The notes: generated from the letters alone by a model not told the origin. A DNA stretch of 8,018 nt from Phycisphaeraceae bacterium (GCA_016763955.1 JAESSU010000487.1:1-8018); one strand, 5' to 3'. Counted from the stretch's first letter, positions 1 to 6,811 are shown. Translations and numbers: made by a program.

Positions 1-27
1 GTGGAGGTTCAAGTCCTCTCGACCGTA
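1..27 (+). tRNA. tRNA 3' end (partial, isotype unknown)
   Basis: Only the 3' part of a tRNA gene is inside the window. A T-arm is visible: stem bases 3-7 (GGAGG) pair with 15-19 (CCTCT, last pair G-U) around the seven-base loop TTCAAGT at 8-14, which fits the TTCRANY consensus. Bases 20-26 (CGACCGT) would be the 3' acceptor strand and A27 the discriminator. The CCA tail is not encoded, since TTA follows. Without the anticodon I cannot name the isotype. A strong terminator follows at 32-65, consistent with a transcription unit ending here. Confidence 0.8.
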
Positions 28-31
28 TTAT

Positions 32-65
32 AAAACGCTTGCCTGCAAAGGTGAGCGTTTTTTTT
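32..65 (+). terminator. Rho-independent terminator of the tRNA
   Basis: Bases 32-44 (AAAACGCTTGCCT) pair with 49-61 (AGGTGAGCGTTTT) over 13 uninterrupted pairs, two of them G-U, closed by a GCAA tetraloop (GNRA class) at 45-48. A run of eight T covers 58-65. It starts five bases after the tRNA end. Read on the minus strand the same hairpin ends in TTTT followed by ATAATA, so it could also act, more weakly, as the bidirectional stop for the convergent cox operon. Confidence 0.9.
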
Positions 66-104
66 ATGCACGGGTTTGAAGCAGCTACCTGCTTCGTGCA
101 TTTT
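66..104 (+). repeat. Second hairpin after the tRNA terminator
   Basis: Bases 66-72 (ATGCACG) pair with 95-101 (CGTGCAT), and inside them 79-84 (AAGCAG) pairs with 89-94 (CTGCTT) around the loop CTAC. A six-base one-sided bulge (73-78) separates the two stems. A short T-run (101-104) follows on the plus strand. It may be a back-up terminator for the tRNA transcript or part of the 3' end of the cox mRNA read from the other strand; its function is not shown by the sequence. Confidence 0.5.
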
Positions 105-127
105 GCATAATGAGTTTCGGTTTTGGT

Positions 128-235
128 TGATCCATTGCCCGCGGGAATCCTTCAGCTTCCAGCGGCTTTGTTTCAAACAAAAGCCGTAGGAAGTGACGCA
201 GTCAATTCCTGCGGGGGCCTTGGAGTCGGGGATCA
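128..235. repeat. Large nested inverted repeat
   Basis: Three stems are nested. The outer is TGATCC (128-133) with GGATCA (230-235). The middle is CCCGCGGGAAT (138-148) with ATTCCTGCGGG (205-215), giving 11 pairs with one G-U. The inner is CTTCC (156-160) with GGAAG (189-193), continuing into CGGCTTT (163-169) with AAAGCCG (180-186) and capped by a few more A/T pairs. The whole could fold into one long imperfect hairpin on either strand. It might be a structured 3' UTR, a small RNA, or a degenerate miniature element; nothing in the sequence decides between these. Confidence 0.5.
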
Positions 236-270
236 GGGGGCTGGCAGAGAATGATGCAAAGTGTGCTGGC

Positions 271-309
271 CCCGCAGATTCACAAATCCTCCGGAGTCTC
301 ATTTGCGGG
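271..309. repeat. Inverted repeat (hairpin)
   Basis: CCCGCAGAT at 271-279 pairs with ATTTGCGGG at 301-309 (nine pairs, one a G-U) across a 21-base loop that contains the palindrome CTCCGGAG (289-296). No T-run follows on either strand, so it is not a typical intrinsic terminator. It lies about 100 bases downstream of the last cox gene in the minus-strand direction and may be part of the operon's 3' untranslated RNA. Confidence 0.4.
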
Positions 310-411
310 CTTGGATTGAAATTCATGTTTCCTAAACTGAGGGCCGTGTTGCAAGGCGCAAAGATATCAGCGACACGGGGTGTTATCGTCATTTGAAAAT
401 TTGATTTTGAT

Positions 412-1017
412 TTAACCCATTATTGTGAGTAGGGCAAAGAGGATTAGCCAGACGATCCCCAGGAAATGCCAGTACATCGCAAGGATGCGGATGGGCAAGG
501 CCGTTTCTGGGGTGTAGCCGGTGGTCAGGGCTCGTTTGTTGATCGCTATCAGCGGAACCACACCGCCAAGGACATGGATTGCGTGCAGGAGGATGACCAT
601 AATGATCATGCCATACATGGCCACGCCGCCTTCGATCACACGTTGATGGGTTTTAAATAGCAGCCACAATCCGGGGATTTGTGTGCAAATAAAGCATGCA
701 GTTAGCATGTCCGTCCAGATGAGTTGTTGTTTAAATCTCTGTACGTTACCTAGCATAAGCAGGCGGTGAGCGCGTTCAATAGTCAGTGAACTAAAGATGA
801 TGGCTATTGTTGAGATCCAGAGTATCGGTGGCAGTTGGAGACTGCCTAGCTCAACTTTATGACTAAGACGTAAGCGGATGATGAGGTAGCCTACGACACA
901 TGCCACAAAAAGAACGGTTAGTGCAGCTAGGAATAGCCACATGCCAAAGCGTCCGATTTTAGCTTGAGTGGCCGCTTGGCTTTGCGGATTTGAAGTTGTG
1001 TTCACTGAAAGTTCCAT
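412..1017 (-). CDS. Second cytochrome c oxidase subunit III-like protein
   Basis: An integral membrane protein of the heme-copper oxidase subunit III family, with five predicted helices after a short polar N-terminus. Numbered from the upstream TTG, family signatures are GMWLFL at the start of helix 1 (31-36), LHAIHVLGG in helix 4 (150-158), and YWHFLGIVWLILF near the C-terminus (188-200). I chose the ATG at 1017 (201 residues). An in-frame TTG at 1035 would add six residues and has a weak GGTGA upstream, while the ATG has no obvious Shine-Dalgarno, so the start is uncertain. It is the last gene of the operon, 34 bases after coxD. Compared with the larger subunit III upstream, the conserved helix-1 glutamate is replaced by leucine (residue 39), and there is no long inserted loop. 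It is probably an accessory oxidase subunit; tandem subunit III genes occur in ACIII-linked cox operons. Exact role unknown. Confidence 0.85.
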   Translation of the reverse strand: MELSVNTTSNPQSQAATQAKIGRFGMWLFLAALTVLFVACVVGYLIIRLRLSHKVELGSLQLPPILWISTIAIIFSSLTIERAHRLLMLGNVQRFKQQLIWTDMLTACFICTQIPGLWLLFKTHQRVIEGGVAMYGMIIMVILLHAIHVLGGVVPLIAINKRALTTGYTPETALPIRILAMYWHFLGIVWLILFALLTIMG

Positions 1018-1051
1018 GGTGGATGATGGGGCCAAGTTAATAGATCACCGA

Positions 1052-1420
1052 TTAAGGTGATGTCGTCGTAGCAGCCGGAGTCGCGTCATGGACATCAGGC
1101 AGGTATGCCCGTGTATCCATTAGTATAATGCCAATCATGACGGTGGCAAAGAAAATGGATGTAATGAGAATCTGGCCGAAGAATTGATTTTCATATTTTA
1201 GATGCATGTAGAACATGGCCACAATGGTGACCTTAATGGCAGCGATGAGAATCGCAATCCAGACATTAAACGGGCCCAAGTCAACCCATGTCACTGCAAC
1301 GGTTAGAAAGGTAAAGAAAATCAACAGAGCAAAAATGCCCAGCAGCTGCGCGATGGAGCTGACATGTTCGTGATGTTCTTCTTCGTGATGATCAGCAGAT
1401 TGTGTAGCAGCTTGGTTCAT
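1052..1420 (-). CDS. coxD: Cytochrome c oxidase subunit IV (prokaryotic COX4 family)
   Basis: Small membrane subunit of the caa3 oxidase, 122 residues, close to the usual 95-125 of the bacterial COX4/CyoD-like family. Three helices are visible: about 26-45, 52-73 and 83-101. The family hallmark lies in helix 2, where the stretch ending KVTIVAMFYMHLKYE (63-77) closely matches the usual KATLVALFFMHLKYE-type motif. The N-terminus is strongly histidine- and glutamate-rich (residues 10-19, ADHHEEEHHE); the C-terminus is a short Ala/Thr tail. The ATG at 1420 has AGAGAA about seven bases upstream. It sits 51 bases after coxC and 34 bases before the second subunit III. By analogy with CyoD/CtaF it helps assemble or stabilise the oxidase and carries no redox centre. 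The gene symbol is by family position; naming varies between lineages. Confidence 0.88.
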   Translation of the reverse strand: MNQAATQSADHHEEEHHEHVSSIAQLLGIFALLIFFTFLTVAVTWVDLGPFNVWIAILIAAIKVTIVAMFYMHLKYENQFFGQILITSIFFATVMIGIILMDTRAYLPDVHDATPAATTTSP

Positions 1421-1434
1421 AACAGTTTCTCTAT

Positions 1435-1455
1435 AATATCTGCGATATTCCGCAG
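1435..1455 (-). repeat. Overlapping short hairpins in the coxC-coxD gap
   Basis: In the 51-base gap between coxC and coxD two small hairpins compete for the same bases: AATATC (1435-1440) with GATATT (1444-1449), and CTGCG (1440-1444) with CGCAG (1451-1455). They lie just upstream of the coxD ribosome-binding site (about 1427-1432). They could slow decay or tune coxD translation, but they are short and may be chance. Confidence 0.3.
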
Positions 1456-1471
1456 CGATTGTGACAGGGAT

Positions 1472-2641
1472 TTAGTGAATCAGGTACAGCAATGGGAAGA
1501 GGAAAATCCAGATCAGGTCCACAAGATGCCAGTACAAGCCCACGAGGTCAACGGGAACATTGTACTTCTTGGAGAAATGTCCTTTACTTGCACGGACATA
1601 GATCCACGTGATCAGTGACATGCCAATGAGAACGTGAAGCACGTGCAAACCGGTCATCAGGTAATAAATCTGGAAGAATAGATGCACACGCGGTTTTTCA
1701 ACTTCGGGCAACTGATCGTAGGTCACGATGTGATGTCCAACATGATCTTTGGGGCCATCTTCTACTGAAGCTGTGAGGAATTCAGATTTCACGCCCACTG
1801 GGCCATTACCGGGAACGACAATCGTCGAACGTTCTGCTCCCCCCGGAAGTCCTCCGCCCACAAGCTCTGCCTCTGGAAGCCCCGATTCAACGGTTGCTTT
1901 GGCAGCATCTGCATGAACAGTGTCAAGAGCTTGATGATGCTCCGCAGGTTTCACTGCGTGGCTAGCGTGTTCGTCTGCTTTGTGATGGGGGGGGTGGTAG
2001 CCTAGTTCGGGGGTTTGGAATTTAGCAGGAACGTCCCAGTGAATGCCGTATTTTTCGAAGTAATGGTTTTCGATATTTTTGATATGCCAGAGGCGGTTTT
2101 CCTCGGTGATCGCTTTGTCTGTGCCGTTAAGCTCTAACGCTTTATTGGCCGCAGTGACATCGAAGTAAGCATTGTGTGCCCCTGGATAAAGGCCGCTATG
2201 GAACTTGGAATTATATTCGACATATTTCACGCTTAGAAAACCGAAGCCTCCTAAAAGTGTCAGTAGCAGCATCAATTTAAGGATTGATTGCTGACCTAGT
2301 TGTGCTGCGCGAACCCCCCAAGCCATCGTCATCGAACTGGTGAGTAGGATGACGGTATTGAGTGCGCCCAATTTCCAGTCGAGCATCTTATGTGCATACA
2401 TGAAGATGTCAGTATGGTTCGAACGGTAGGTGGCGTAGGCACAAAATAGCCCGCCGAACATGAGGATTTCAGTGGCCAGAAAGGTCCACATCCCCAGTTT
2501 GCTGGTGGTGAACTGCTGGTGCGTGTTTTCAAAATGATGGGCCAAGTGCTTTGAATGGCCCCCGGAATCCCCACAAGCCCCGCAACTCTCGGAAGCGTGG
2601 CCATGTGCATCATCATGTGGTTTGGCGTTTGTATCACTCAT
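1472..2641 (-). CDS. coxC: Cytochrome c oxidase subunit III with large inserted loop
   Basis: Subunit III of the caa3 oxidase, in the five-helix bacterial form. Helix 1 carries [15 protein letters not shown] (48-62) with the conserved glutamate E58; helices 2 and 3 lie at about 92-113 and 120-141. The C-terminal pair has the family signatures [15 protein letters not shown] (326-340) and [18 protein letters not shown] (369-386). At 389 residues it is almost twice the usual ~200. The excess is about 165 residues between helices 3 and 4 (155-320), rich in His, Ala, Pro and Gly. With a cytoplasmic N-terminus this loop would lie on the periplasmic side, near CuA and heme c. The N-terminal tail is also unusual: many His plus a CxxC at C20/C23. 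The start ATG overlaps the end of coxA by 8 bases, implying translational coupling. The reading frame is intact. Confidence 0.93.
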   Translation of the reverse strand: MSDTNAKPHDDAHGHASESCGACGDSGGHSKHLAHHFENTHQQFTTSKLGMWTFLATEILMFGGLFCAYATYRSNHTDIFMYAHKMLDWKLGALNTVILLTSSMTMAWGVRAAQLGQQSILKLMLLLTLLGGFGFLSVKYVEYNSKFHSGLYPGAHNAYFDVTAANKALELNGTDKAITEENRLWHIKNIENHYFEKYGIHWDVPAKFQTPELGYHPPHHKADEHASHAVKPAEHHQALDTVHADAAKATVESGLPEAELVGGGLPGGAERSTIVVPGNGPVGVKSEFLTASVEDGPKDHVGHHIVTYDQLPEVEKPRVHLFFQIYYLMTGLHVLHVLIGMSLITWIYVRASKGHFSKKYNVPVDLVGLYWHLVDLIWIFLFPLLYLIH

Positions 2642-4382
2642 CGTTTTTCACATATCCCTTGATAGTTTCGTCGTATTGCCACTGGGTCATGTCATAAGGG
2701 TCATCCACTTCAGGGGTGACCGCAAAATTATCCCACGGTGGTGGTGAGGCACATTGCCATTCCAGGGTGTTAGCTCCCCAAGGATTGGCGGGAGCAGGTT
2801 TGCCCTTGATTAGCGAATGAATCCAGTTGGCGAGAATTAGGAACATCCCGCTAGCTAACACAAACGCCCCGATCGTTGAGACGTAATGATAGATTTCGTA
2901 AATTGGCAAGTAGGATGCATAGCGACGAGGCATGCTCTGTGAGCCTGCGATGAACTGGATAAAGAAGGTCATGTTAAAGCCGACGAATACCATGATACAG
3001 GCGATCGCACCCCATTTTTCGGAGTACATTTTGCCGGTCATTTTAGGCCACCAATGGTACATCCCGCCGAGGAACGCAATTAACGCGCTGCCCATCATCA
3101 CATAATGAAAGTGTGCCACGACGAAATAGGTGTCATGCAGATGAATGTCCACAGCCAAAGCGCCAAGGAACAATCCCGTCAAGCCGCCAATGGCAAAGAG
3201 CAAGAGGAAGCTCAGCACATAAAGCATCGGTACGCGGAGATGAATTTCACCCCGGTACATGGTGGAAAGCCAGTTAAACACCTTAATTGCAGAGGGAATC
3301 GACACACTGAATGTCAGCAAACTAAACACCGCATTGGCCAAGGGTGATTGACCGGAGGTGAACATGTGGTGACCCCAGACGAAGAAGCCCAAAAGGGCGA
3401 TTGCGATAGAGCTGTAAGCGATGAACTTGTAGCCGAAGATGTGCTTGCGACTGTGAGCGGTCACCAGTTCACTGATCACACCCATCGCTGGAATCACCAT
3501 AATGTACACCGCAGGGTGGGAGTAGAACCAGAAAAAGTGTTGATAGAGAACCGGATCGCCACCAAGGTCTGGATTAAAGATACCAATACCAAAGGCACGT
3601 TCGGCAATGAGTAATAATAAAGTGATGGCCAGTACCGGCGTTGCCAATATTTGGATAATCGCGGTGCCGTATAAAGCCCATAGTAGCAGGGGCATCTTAA
3701 ACCATGTCATCCCTTTAGGGCGGAGAATGTGTATCGAAGCGATGAAGTTTAGGCCTGTGAGAATTGAAGAAAAGCCCAAGATAAATGCACCGAGTGTCGC
3801 TTCCACGACGGCGGAGTTTGAGTCCATACTGTAGGGCGTGTAGAACGTCCATCCCGTTTCCAGACCCCCGTGGCCGATATAGCTCGCAAGATCAGGGAAT
3901 ATCGCAACCAGGACACCTTTGATTAGTACCCAGGTTAGGAGTGTGGCGCCGATCACAAAGATGTGAAAGCTCAACAAATTGATCTTGGGGAATGCAACGT
4001 CCTTGGCACCGAGCATCAGGGGCAAGACAAAGTTGCCCAGCATCGCAGGGATACCGGGGATGATGAACATGAACACCATCACTGCTCCGTGGAGGGTGAA
4101 CATATGGTTGTATATATCCATCCAACTATTGAGTTCGTCGGCAGTGTAATTACTATGATTGGCAATATTGGCAATGGGTAACGCCAACATGGTGCGCAGC
4201 GCCAACGCGAAGAGTCCACCGATAAGCAGGAATGTACTGATCGCAAACCCGTACATGATGCCGATGCGTTTGTGGTCAACCGTAAAGGCCCAAGACTTAA
4301 AGCCCTTGGTGTGATTGAGGTAGTTGTCACAGGTTTGGGCAATCGGTGTGTCTGTTTTATGAGGAAGGGGGGGCGCGGTCAT
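2634..4382 (-). CDS. coxA: Cytochrome c oxidase subunit I, A2-type
   Basis: Catalytic subunit: reduces O2 to water and pumps protons across the cytoplasmic membrane. It has 582 residues and about 12 helices, normal for the family. Visible ligands are H98 and H426 for heme a, H424 for heme a3, and H289, H338 and H339 for CuB; Y293 is the tyrosine cross-linked to H289 in relatives. H416-D417 form the Mg/Mn site in the [13 protein letters not shown] motif (416-428). K367 in IKVF is the K-channel lysine; D128 is the D-channel entry aspartate. The D-channel glutamate of A1 enzymes (GHPEVY) is replaced by Y287-S288 in FYSHPAVY, the signature of A2-type oxidases such as Rhodothermus caa3. The ATG at 4382 overlaps the coxB stop by one base (TAATG) and has GGAG at 4391-4394, eight bases upstream. 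The C-terminal tail after about 535 is soluble and acidic. Confidence 0.98.
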   Translation of the reverse strand: MTAPPLPHKTDTPIAQTCDNYLNHTKGFKSWAFTVDHKRIGIMYGFAISTFLLIGGLFALALRTMLALPIANIANHSNYTADELNSWMDIYNHMFTLHGAVMVFMFIIPGIPAMLGNFVLPLMLGAKDVAFPKINLLSFHIFVIGATLLTWVLIKGVLVAIFPDLASYIGHGGLETGWTFYTPYSMDSNSAVVEATLGAFILGFSSILTGLNFIASIHILRPKGMTWFKMPLLLWALYGTAIIQILATPVLAITLLLLIAERAFGIGIFNPDLGGDPVLYQHFFWFYSHPAVYIMVIPAMGVISELVTAHSRKHIFGYKFIAYSSIAIALLGFFVWGHHMFTSGQSPLANAVFSLLTFSVSIPSAIKVFNWLSTMYRGEIHLRVPMLYVLSFLLLFAIGGLTGLFLGALAVDIHLHDTYFVVAHFHYVMMGSALIAFLGGMYHWWPKMTGKMYSEKWGAIACIMVFVGFNMTFFIQFIAGSQSMPRRYASYLPIYEIYHYVSTIGAFVLASGMFLILANWIHSLIKGKPAPANPWGANTLEWQCASPPPWDNFAVTPEVDDPYDMTQWQYDETIKGYVKNDE

Positions 4383-5410
4383 TATTGGTTCTCCGTCTGA
4401 GCAGGCTGCTCGTCTTTTTCCAGCGGCTCAGTGGGAATGATCCCATCATAATGTTTACTGATGGATTTTAAGTACATGATAAGAGCGCTAATCTCAGTGT
4501 CTCTGAGCTGCCCTTGGTAAGTTGGCATGACATTTTCAAAGCTGTTGACGATCTTAGCGCCGGGTTCGAGAATGGATTCACGGATGTAGTCTTCATCGAT
4601 TTTGACGTTGCTGCCGCCAACGAGAAGGACATCTTTACCAAACACATCCTTGAGACTCGGCCCGGTGGAGCGGTTGCCATCGACGGTGTGACATTGAGCA
4701 CAGCCACGCAAGTTAAAAATCTTTTCACCTGCAACAGCGGGGGGCATTTTCTTAAGGAAGTTCGCTGCATCAGCGAGCCAGCCGTCAAACTCACCGGCAT
4801 CATGAACCACGACCGTCGACTTCATAATCGAGTGTTGTTGGCCGCAATATTCTGCACAGAACAAGTTGAATTCACCCGTGCTTGTGGCCGTGAACCAGGT
4901 CTTGGTAAATCGGCCAGGCACCGCATCTTTTTTGATACGAAATGTGGGGATAAACAGACTATGAATCACGTCGTCAGATTGAAGAACCAGACGCACAGGC
5001 GTATTCACAGGAATATGCAGATTGTTGTCCACGTGACCGTTGGGATAGACAAAGTTCCAGTTCCATTTCTTGGCGATCACTTGGATTTCATAAGCATGGC
5101 TCGGAGGCGTTGCCATGTCCATATACCCACGGAAACCAAAGTAGAAAATAATCATCACCACAATCGTGGGAATGATCGTCCAAGTTAGTTCTAAAACCGT
5201 AGAGTGATGCGGTGCGGGCTTGTTGGCTTGGTAGCCTTCACGTTTGCGGTAACGCACGACGAACAGCGTCATCCATGCTAGGATCAGCACGAACATGAGG
5301 ACGCATATCCAGTAGATAAAGTAAAATAGTCCGTCTACCTCAGAGCCGTAGTTGGACATATTGTCCGGCATCCAGACTCGGGAGCCAATTTGTGCAAGTA
5401 GGTTAGTCAT
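4382..5410 (-). CDS. coxB: Cytochrome c oxidase subunit II with fused cytochrome c
   Basis: Electron-entry subunit of a caa3 oxidase, 342 residues. Two helices (about 28-52 and 77-97) form the membrane hairpin. The periplasmic cupredoxin domain (about 105-205) carries the aromatic WNW patch (116-118) and all CuA ligands: H150, C185, E187, C189, H193 and M196. A class I cytochrome c domain follows (about 222-318) with the heme c motif CAQCH (237-241) and the likely axial Met M295 in NVMPTY. The fusion defines the caa3 type: electrons enter through the heme c and pass to CuA, then to CoxA. No cleavable signal peptide is obvious; the first helix begins near residue 28. The ATG at 5410 lies nine bases after the SCO stop, with AAGGG (5423-5427) a rather long 12 bases upstream. 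The last ~20 residues are polar and acidic. Confidence 0.97.
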   Translation of the reverse strand: MTNLLAQIGSRVWMPDNMSNYGSEVDGLFYFIYWICVLMFVLILAWMTLFVVRYRKREGYQANKPAPHHSTVLELTWTIIPTIVVMIIFYFGFRGYMDMATPPSHAYEIQVIAKKWNWNFVYPNGHVDNNLHIPVNTPVRLVLQSDDVIHSLFIPTFRIKKDAVPGRFTKTWFTATSTGEFNLFCAEYCGQQHSIMKSTVVVHDAGEFDGWLADAANFLKKMPPAVAGEKIFNLRGCAQCHTVDGNRSTGPSLKDVFGKDVLLVGGSNVKIDEDYIRESILEPGAKIVNSFENVMPTYQGQLRDTEISALIMYLKSISKHYDGIIPTEPLEKDEQPAQTENQ

Positions 5411-5419
5411 TGGATAGAA

Positions 5420-6424
5420 TCACCCTTGATGATCAACAGGTGTGGACTCCTCTGTCATGTGTCGTTTGCGTTCACGGTAAAGTGCAATGAGTACCACTGA
5501 GCCTACGATCAAAACGGAGAAAAACCCGCCTGCTCGCATGAGGTTCAGTGCAACCAGTGTGTACTGGCCTTTGTTCGAGTCGTAATGAAAACAGAATAGC
5601 AAAATGGTATCCACGATATTGCCGATCTTGCCTTGTGAGGCTTCGACCAGTGATAAGCGTGTGGTTTTATGTGGGAATTTTACGCCATAGAGATAGCGAG
5701 ACACTTGACCTTCAGGTGTGATCACCATCAAGGCCGCAGCGTGTACATACTCTTTTCGTGCTTCATTCCAACGGTATCCAAAGCCCACGGATTCTGTGAG
5801 TTTACGGATATTCTGTTCTTTGCCGACCAAAAAATGCCAACCTTTGTCAGCACCGGCTTGGCCGAGTTTTTTGAGATAGTTCTGTTTTTTGAGCTTGGCA
5901 AGGATAGCGGTTTCAGAGGGGTTGAAGCTGAGGGTCAGGATGTCGTAATCCTTGCCAATTTTCAAATCCATTTCCTTGGCCACATCCAATGTCGCATTGA
6001 GTACCAGACCACAAAGCATTGGACATTGGTAGTAACCGAGGTTTAAAATGACCGGCCGACCTTGGTTAAAGTAATCGCCAAGGGTCACCGTCTTGCCTGC
6101 TGAATCGGTAAATTCCAAATCCATTGGGAGGGTGTCACCAAGCTTTTGCTCAATGGTGACACCTTTGATTTCGTCAGGCGACCGCTCTTTACGTGAGAGC
6201 GTGTTTTCAAGTGTTCGTAAATCTTTAGCCGGGTCAACGATCAATACGGGGGGCTTGGAAAGGACACTGCGACCACGCTTGTCAGCCTTGAGCGGGGCAT
6301 CGGATTCATAGCCTAACGCGATGCTACTACCCATGGTTAAACACAGACAGCCACAGGCAATCGTCATCATGTTGCGACGAGGCCATGTCATTATTTTTGT
6401 GGTAATCTTGGTGAAAGGCTTCAT
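5420..6424 (-). CDS. SCO1/SenC family copper chaperone with C-terminal helix
   Basis: Thioredoxin-fold, membrane-anchored protein that delivers copper to (or reduces) the CuA site of CoxB, which is the next gene. Numbered from the ATG at 6424 (334 residues): an N-terminal hydrophobic segment (about 18-38) is the signal or anchor. The fold contains the copper-binding CPMLC (C134, C138) and the conserved distal histidine H228 in the YVHAAALMV context, so all three Sco copper ligands are present. Beyond the usual Sco domain is an extension with CFHYD (C278) and a second hydrophobic helix (about 298-316) followed by a basic, polar tail; most Sco proteins end without such a helix. A GTG at 6451 would add nine residues; neither start has a strong Shine-Dalgarno, and the ATG is preferred because it places the basic N-terminus directly before the anchor. 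Placement between ACIII and coxB fits CuA assembly. Confidence 0.93.
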   Translation of the reverse strand: MKPFTKITTKIMTWPRRNMMTIACGCLCLTMGSSIALGYESDAPLKADKRGRSVLSKPPVLIVDPAKDLRTLENTLSRKERSPDEIKGVTIEQKLGDTLPMDLEFTDSAGKTVTLGDYFNQGRPVILNLGYYQCPMLCGLVLNATLDVAKEMDLKIGKDYDILTLSFNPSETAILAKLKKQNYLKKLGQAGADKGWHFLVGKEQNIRKLTESVGFGYRWNEARKEYVHAAALMVITPEGQVSRYLYGVKFPHKTTRLSLVEASQGKIGNIVDTILLFCFHYDSNKGQYTLVALNLMRAGGFFSVLIVGSVVLIALYRERKRHMTEESTPVDHQG

Positions 6425-6511
6425 GGTTTTTCTTTCGGCAGTTCGCTTCACAGGCTACTCAATAGAACAAAGCAAAATAAAATGTGAAAGCGACGGCCTT
6501 ATCAGTTGTGG
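6425..6511 (-). other. Leader gap upstream of the SCO gene
   Basis: This 87-base gap is the longest inside the operon and is AT-rich in the middle. CGCTTCAC (6444-6451) and GTGAAAGCG (6484-6492) are inverted repeats of eight pairs with one bulged base around a 32-base loop, and the alternative GTG start of SCO lies at the edge of one arm. It could be an mRNA processing or attenuation element, or hold a weak internal promoter; I see no convincing -35/-10 pair. Confidence 0.3.
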
Positions 6512-6811
6512 TTATCGACCCAATGACTTGGCGGTTAATTTAATCGCATCATCAATTGGAATTGCAGCAATCTGTTTCTTCTGATCCATCCAACGATAGT
6601 TGTTGATTTTTTCATGCTGTTTGAGATTGATATCACGCAAAGCCCAATTGGGATTGGCGGCTTCCTTGGAAGCAATTTCGGCCTTCTGTTCGTAATAAAA
6701 CCATGCTTGTGTCGCAAAAATAACCACGATTAACAGCACCGTACTCACAGACCCCACCGCCACTAGCGTTGGGATGTCTACGTATTCTTTTTCAATGGTT
6801 TTTAGTTCCAT
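6512..6811 (-). CDS. Small one-helix membrane protein of ACIII-cox operons (function unknown)
   Basis: A 99-residue protein with a polar N-terminus, one membrane helix (about 14-37), and a charged tail that probably faces the periplasm. The tail ends in a distinctive stretch, YRWMDQKKQIAAIPIDDAI (72-90). From memory, a similar pattern (Y.W.D...G...IPI..AM.L) recurs in short proteins beside ACIII, SCO and cox genes in planctomycetes and related phyla, but I know of no assigned function. The ATG at 6811 has AGGTG (6819-6823) nine bases upstream of the start. It lies 21 bases after actF, so it is co-transcribed. It might be a small ACIII or oxidase subunit, a bridge between the two complexes, or an assembly factor for the SCO encoded next; these are inferences from context. 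Codon use looks like its neighbours. Confidence 0.85.
   Translation of the reverse strand: MELKTIEKEYVDIPTLVAVGSVSTVLLIVVIFATQAWFYYEQKAEIASKEAANPNWALRDINLKQHEKINNYRWMDQKKQIAAIPIDDAIKLTAKSLGR

Larger units (their letters stand above)
66..411. other. Intergenic region between convergent tRNA and cox operon
   Basis: This stretch lies between the tRNA terminator and the stop codon of the last cox gene. I find no credible protein gene. The open frames on both strands lack recognisable domains, and the longest (minus strand, 392 to 9) runs through the tRNA terminator into the tRNA. The region holds several inverted repeats: 66-72/95-101 with 79-84/89-94, a nested set spanning 128-235, and 271-279/301-309. 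None is followed on the minus strand by a good T-run, so the operon's own terminator is not evident. Bases 395-413 are AT-rich but form no clear hairpin. Confidence 0.7.

Noticed and set aside
1..27. The left-edge RNA as the 3' end of a tmRNA
   Set aside because: The acceptor strand CGACCGT does not pair with the GGGG-type start typical of tmRNA; the T-arm and terminator fit an ordinary tRNA.
9..392. 127-codon minus-strand open frame downstream of the cox operon
   Set aside because: It reads through the tRNA terminator and into the tRNA, has no recognisable domain, and its composition looks like translated structured DNA.
193..396. 67-codon plus-strand open frame in the intergenic region
   Set aside because: No ribosome-binding site or known motif; it crosses the inverted repeats and lies opposite another spurious frame.
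1682..2179. The long coxC insert as a frameshift, fusion of two genes, or assembly error
   Set aside because: The frame is continuous and the subunit III hallmarks before and after the insert are in register, so a genuine insertion is the simplest reading.
4514..5188. 224-codon plus-strand open frame
   Set aside because: It is entirely antisense to coxB, whose CuA and heme c motifs are intact; a shadow of codon bias on the coding strand.
5669..6046. 125-codon plus-strand open frame
   Set aside because: Antisense to the SCO gene across its conserved CPMLC region; no domain of its own.
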